From Sphingomonas panni (GTDB lineage: Bacteria; Pseudomonadota; Alphaproteobacteria; Sphingomonadales; Sphingomonadaceae), in assembly GCF_022664435.1 (NCBI RefSeq), contig NZ_JAKREU010000007.1, positions 124,001 through 188,000 on the forward strand: 64,000 nucleotides of DNA, read 5' to 3'. Both the position numbers and the translations under genes were made by a program. This document shows, one piece after another, positions 62,342 through 64,000 of this stretch. The notes under the pieces were generated by a model, which saw only the letters and a list, made by a program, of their open reading frames with translations, was not told the origin of the DNA and did not search any database. Each line of letters starts with the position of its first letter. Position 1 is the first letter of the stretch.

Positions 62342-63049
62342 ATGCCACTGCAGGCGACAGGGAGAGCGGACGTGGCGGCGGCGCAGGGGGCGGACGGACT
62401 GAGCCACGCCGTCGCGGCGGTACCGCCGATCGATTCCGCGAAGGTCGACGCCGCCTGGAAAGCGATCCGCGCCGATCCGTCGATCCAGTTCGACCTGCCC
62501 GAAAAGCTGCCCGAACCGCGCGATCCGCCGCCCGAATGGCTGGAACCGACGCTGCGCGCGATCGGCAATTTCGTCGAATGGGTCGGGGGCGGATGGCGGG
62601 TGATCCTGTGGGGGATCGCCATCGTCATCGTCGTCGCGCTGCTGTTCGCGCTGGTCCCGGGCCTGCGCGCATGGATCGCCGAAAGATTCGGCCGCAACCG
62701 CATGGTCGAGGACGCGCCGGCATGGACCCCGACCGAAACCCGCGCGCGGGCGCTGCTGGAGGATGCCGATGCGCTGGCCGCCGATGGGCGCTATGACGAG
62801 GCGGTCCACCTGCTGCTGTTCCGCAGCATCGACGATATCGTCGCATGGCGCGGCGACGTGGTGCGTCCGGCCGATACCAGCCGCGACATCGCCCGCGCCG
62901 ATGCGCTGCCCGAAAACGCGCGCGGCGTCTTCGCCGGAATCGTCGCGGCGGTCGAGCGCAGCCTGTTCGGCGGGCGGGCGCTCGGTGCCGACGACTGGCA
63001 GCGGGCGCGGGCAGACTATGCCGGCTTTGCCCTGAAGGGTGCGCGATGA
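62342..63049 (+). CDS. DUF4129-domain membrane protein
   Basis: A 235-residue protein with one membrane helix (about 92-113, VILWGIAIVIVVALLFALVPGL) and a C-terminal DUF4129-type region (AWTPTETRARALLEDADALAADGRYDEAVHLLLFRSIDDI...). DUF4129 proteins occur with MoxR ATPase and DUF58 proteins in an envelope-related cluster. ATG 62342 is likely; its stop overlaps the next gene by four bases (ATGA). Confidence 0.8.
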   Translation: MPLQATGRADVAAAQGADGLSHAVAAVPPIDSAKVDAAWKAIRADPSIQFDLPEKLPEPRDPPPEWLEPTLRAIGNFVEWVGGGWRVILWGIAIVIVVALLFALVPGLRAWIAERFGRNRMVEDAPAWTPTETRARALLEDADALAADGRYDEAVHLLLFRSIDDIVAWRGDVVRPADTSRDIARADALPENARGVFAGIVAAVERSLFGGRALGADDWQRARADYAGFALKGAR

Positions 63050-64000
63050 ACCAGTCCTCGCCCTTTGCCGCGCGCACGGTCGTCATCCTCGTCATCGGCG
63101 GGGCGCTGCTGCTGCTCGCCTCGATCCTGATGTCGGGGTTCGGCGACGAGATCGCGCGCGCCACCGGGGAAGCACCGGCGGCGGACCGCAAGGACGGGGC
63201 GGGCTATCATGCGTTCCAGCGGCTGGTCGAGGCGGTGCAGCCGCCCGACTATAACGATGTCGATCCGCGCGAGAATGCGGCCATCCTGATCCTGACTCCG
63301 ACGGAAGCCACCCGGCCGGCGGATATCAAGGCGATCGTCGACAAGCGCATCGCGATGGCCTCTGCGCTGTCCGATGGCGATGCGGAGGACGAGGACGGAC
63401 CGCCGCTGCGCTATCCGACGCTCATCATCCTGCCCAAATGGCAGGTCGAGAAACTGCCGCTGCAGGGTGGCCGGGTGCAGCGCACCGGCGAGGTCGACGG
63501 GACGAAGCTGCAGCAGCTGGTCCCGGCCGAGGCCGACTGGCATGTCGAGGATCGCAGCGACGTTGGTCTGGTCGCCGACGACTATCCCGCGCTGCGCTCC
63601 TTCGCCCTGCCCGACCGGGGCCTCAACGCGATGGCGGGCGACGCCATCACCCCGCTGATCGGCGCGCGCGACGGGGCGGCGGTGCTGGGGCAGATCGGAT
63701 CGAGCGACACGTTCGTGCTGGCCGATCCCGATCTGGTCAACAACCGCGCCATGGCCGACCAGCGCAATGCGAAGGCGGCGCTGGCGATGTTGCGCGCGAT
63801 CGATCCCGAACATGACGGCCGGGCATTGTTCGACCGGTCGCTGCATTACACGCGGGGCGACCGCAACCTCGTCAAGCTGCTGTTCCTGCCACCGTTCCTG
63901 GGCGTCACGCTGGCGCTGATCGCCGCCGCCGTGCTGGCGGGGATCGCCGCCGCCGGGCGGTTCGGCCCCCCGCTGCGCGAGAAGCGGGCGGTGGCGGCGG
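63046..64000 (+). CDS. DUF4350-domain membrane protein (partial, cut by the window edge)
   Basis: At least 318 residues are visible. Start MNQSSPFAARTVVILVIGGALLLLASILMSG with one helix, then an extracytoplasmic region with DGAGYHAFQRLVEAV, LILTPTEAT, TLIILPKWQ, and a second helix near the window end (FLGVTLALIAAAVLAGIAAAGRF). This matches the DUF4350 partner of DUF4129 and MoxR clusters. The gene continues beyond base 64000; a MoxR ATPase and DUF58 gene are expected downstream. Confidence 0.8.
   Translation, partial: MNQSSPFAARTVVILVIGGALLLLASILMSGFGDEIARATGEAPAADRKDGAGYHAFQRLVEAVQPPDYNDVDPRENAAILILTPTEATRPADIKAIVDKRIAMASALSDGDAEDEDGPPLRYPTLIILPKWQVEKLPLQGGRVQRTGEVDGTKLQQLVPAEADWHVEDRSDVGLVADDYPALRSFALPDRGLNAMAGDAITPLIGARDGAAVLGQIGSSDTFVLADPDLVNNRAMADQRNAKAALAMLRAIDPEHDGRALFDRSLHYTRGDRNLVKLLFLPPFLGVTLALIAAAVLAGIAAAGRFGPPLREKRAVAA

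Overview
This 64 kb window is high-GC chromosomal DNA from an alphaproteobacterium, most likely a sphingomonad (Sphingomonas or a close relative). The evidence is the combined gene content: a SUF iron-sulfur operon led by an Rrf2-type regulator, a mucR-fur pair, two TonB-dependent receptors, an exosortase-A-type glycosyltransferase, a GAAC-N7-GAAC element matching the alphaproteobacterial LexA box, and many ATGA/GTGA start-stop overlaps with frequent GTG and TTG starts. No tRNA, rRNA or CRISPR array was seen. Most of the window is ordinary, densely packed housekeeping sequence.

Layout. 1-794: end of an IS630-type element whose transposase is broken; its terminal TA forms part of the stop codon of a TonB receptor (792-2822). 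2845-9170, all minus strand: rrf2 regulator-sufB-(98-aa exported protein)-sufC-sufD-sufS-sufT-sufA, with two dispersed repeats inside the operon. 9571-11234: pyrD and an HPP membrane protein. 11358-17811: gamma-glutamyltransferase, acyl-CoA synthetase, a small phosphatase-like protein and a second TonB receptor. 18007-23284: an MFS transporter, an M16 peptidase and a Crp/Fnr regulator. 23423-27439: nfuA, nitroreductase, tsaB, rimI, mucR, fur, plsC. 27549-30188: a Gfo/Idh dehydrogenase, a CinA-like protein and map. 30383-32224: glnB-glnA. 32600-41131: a metallophosphatase, atoE and tamB-tamA. 41188-42971: small proteins around a divergent repressor switch. 42976-50231: an exosortase-type glycosyltransferase with a partner, an XRE/ScfR-like regulator, two SDR enzymes and a frameshifted diguanylate cyclase. 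50329-57936: maeB, mutS, a PH-domain protein, a GH43-like protein and glutaminase. 58232-64000: a lipoprotein, two coupled amidohydrolases, a membrane protein and the start of a DUF4129/DUF4350 operon that leaves the window.

Functional themes are Fe-S assembly (suf, nfuA) with iron control (fur), nitrogen assimilation (glnB-glnA, glutaminase), outer-membrane biogenesis (tamA-tamB) and envelope transport. Regulatory DNA is unusually readable: clean palindromes lie upstream of the Crp/Fnr gene, the ScfR-like gene and the MFS gene, and a possible sigma-54 promoter precedes glnB. At least five families of dispersed palindromic repeats occur, mostly where genes converge.

The most interesting locus is 41768-42971. 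A phage-CI-like S24 repressor with a complete self-cleavage apparatus faces a small probable Cro-like DNA-binding protein, with a LexA-type box and a second palindrome between them. It looks like a domesticated, damage-responsive CI/Cro switch driving a 103-aa protein of unknown function.
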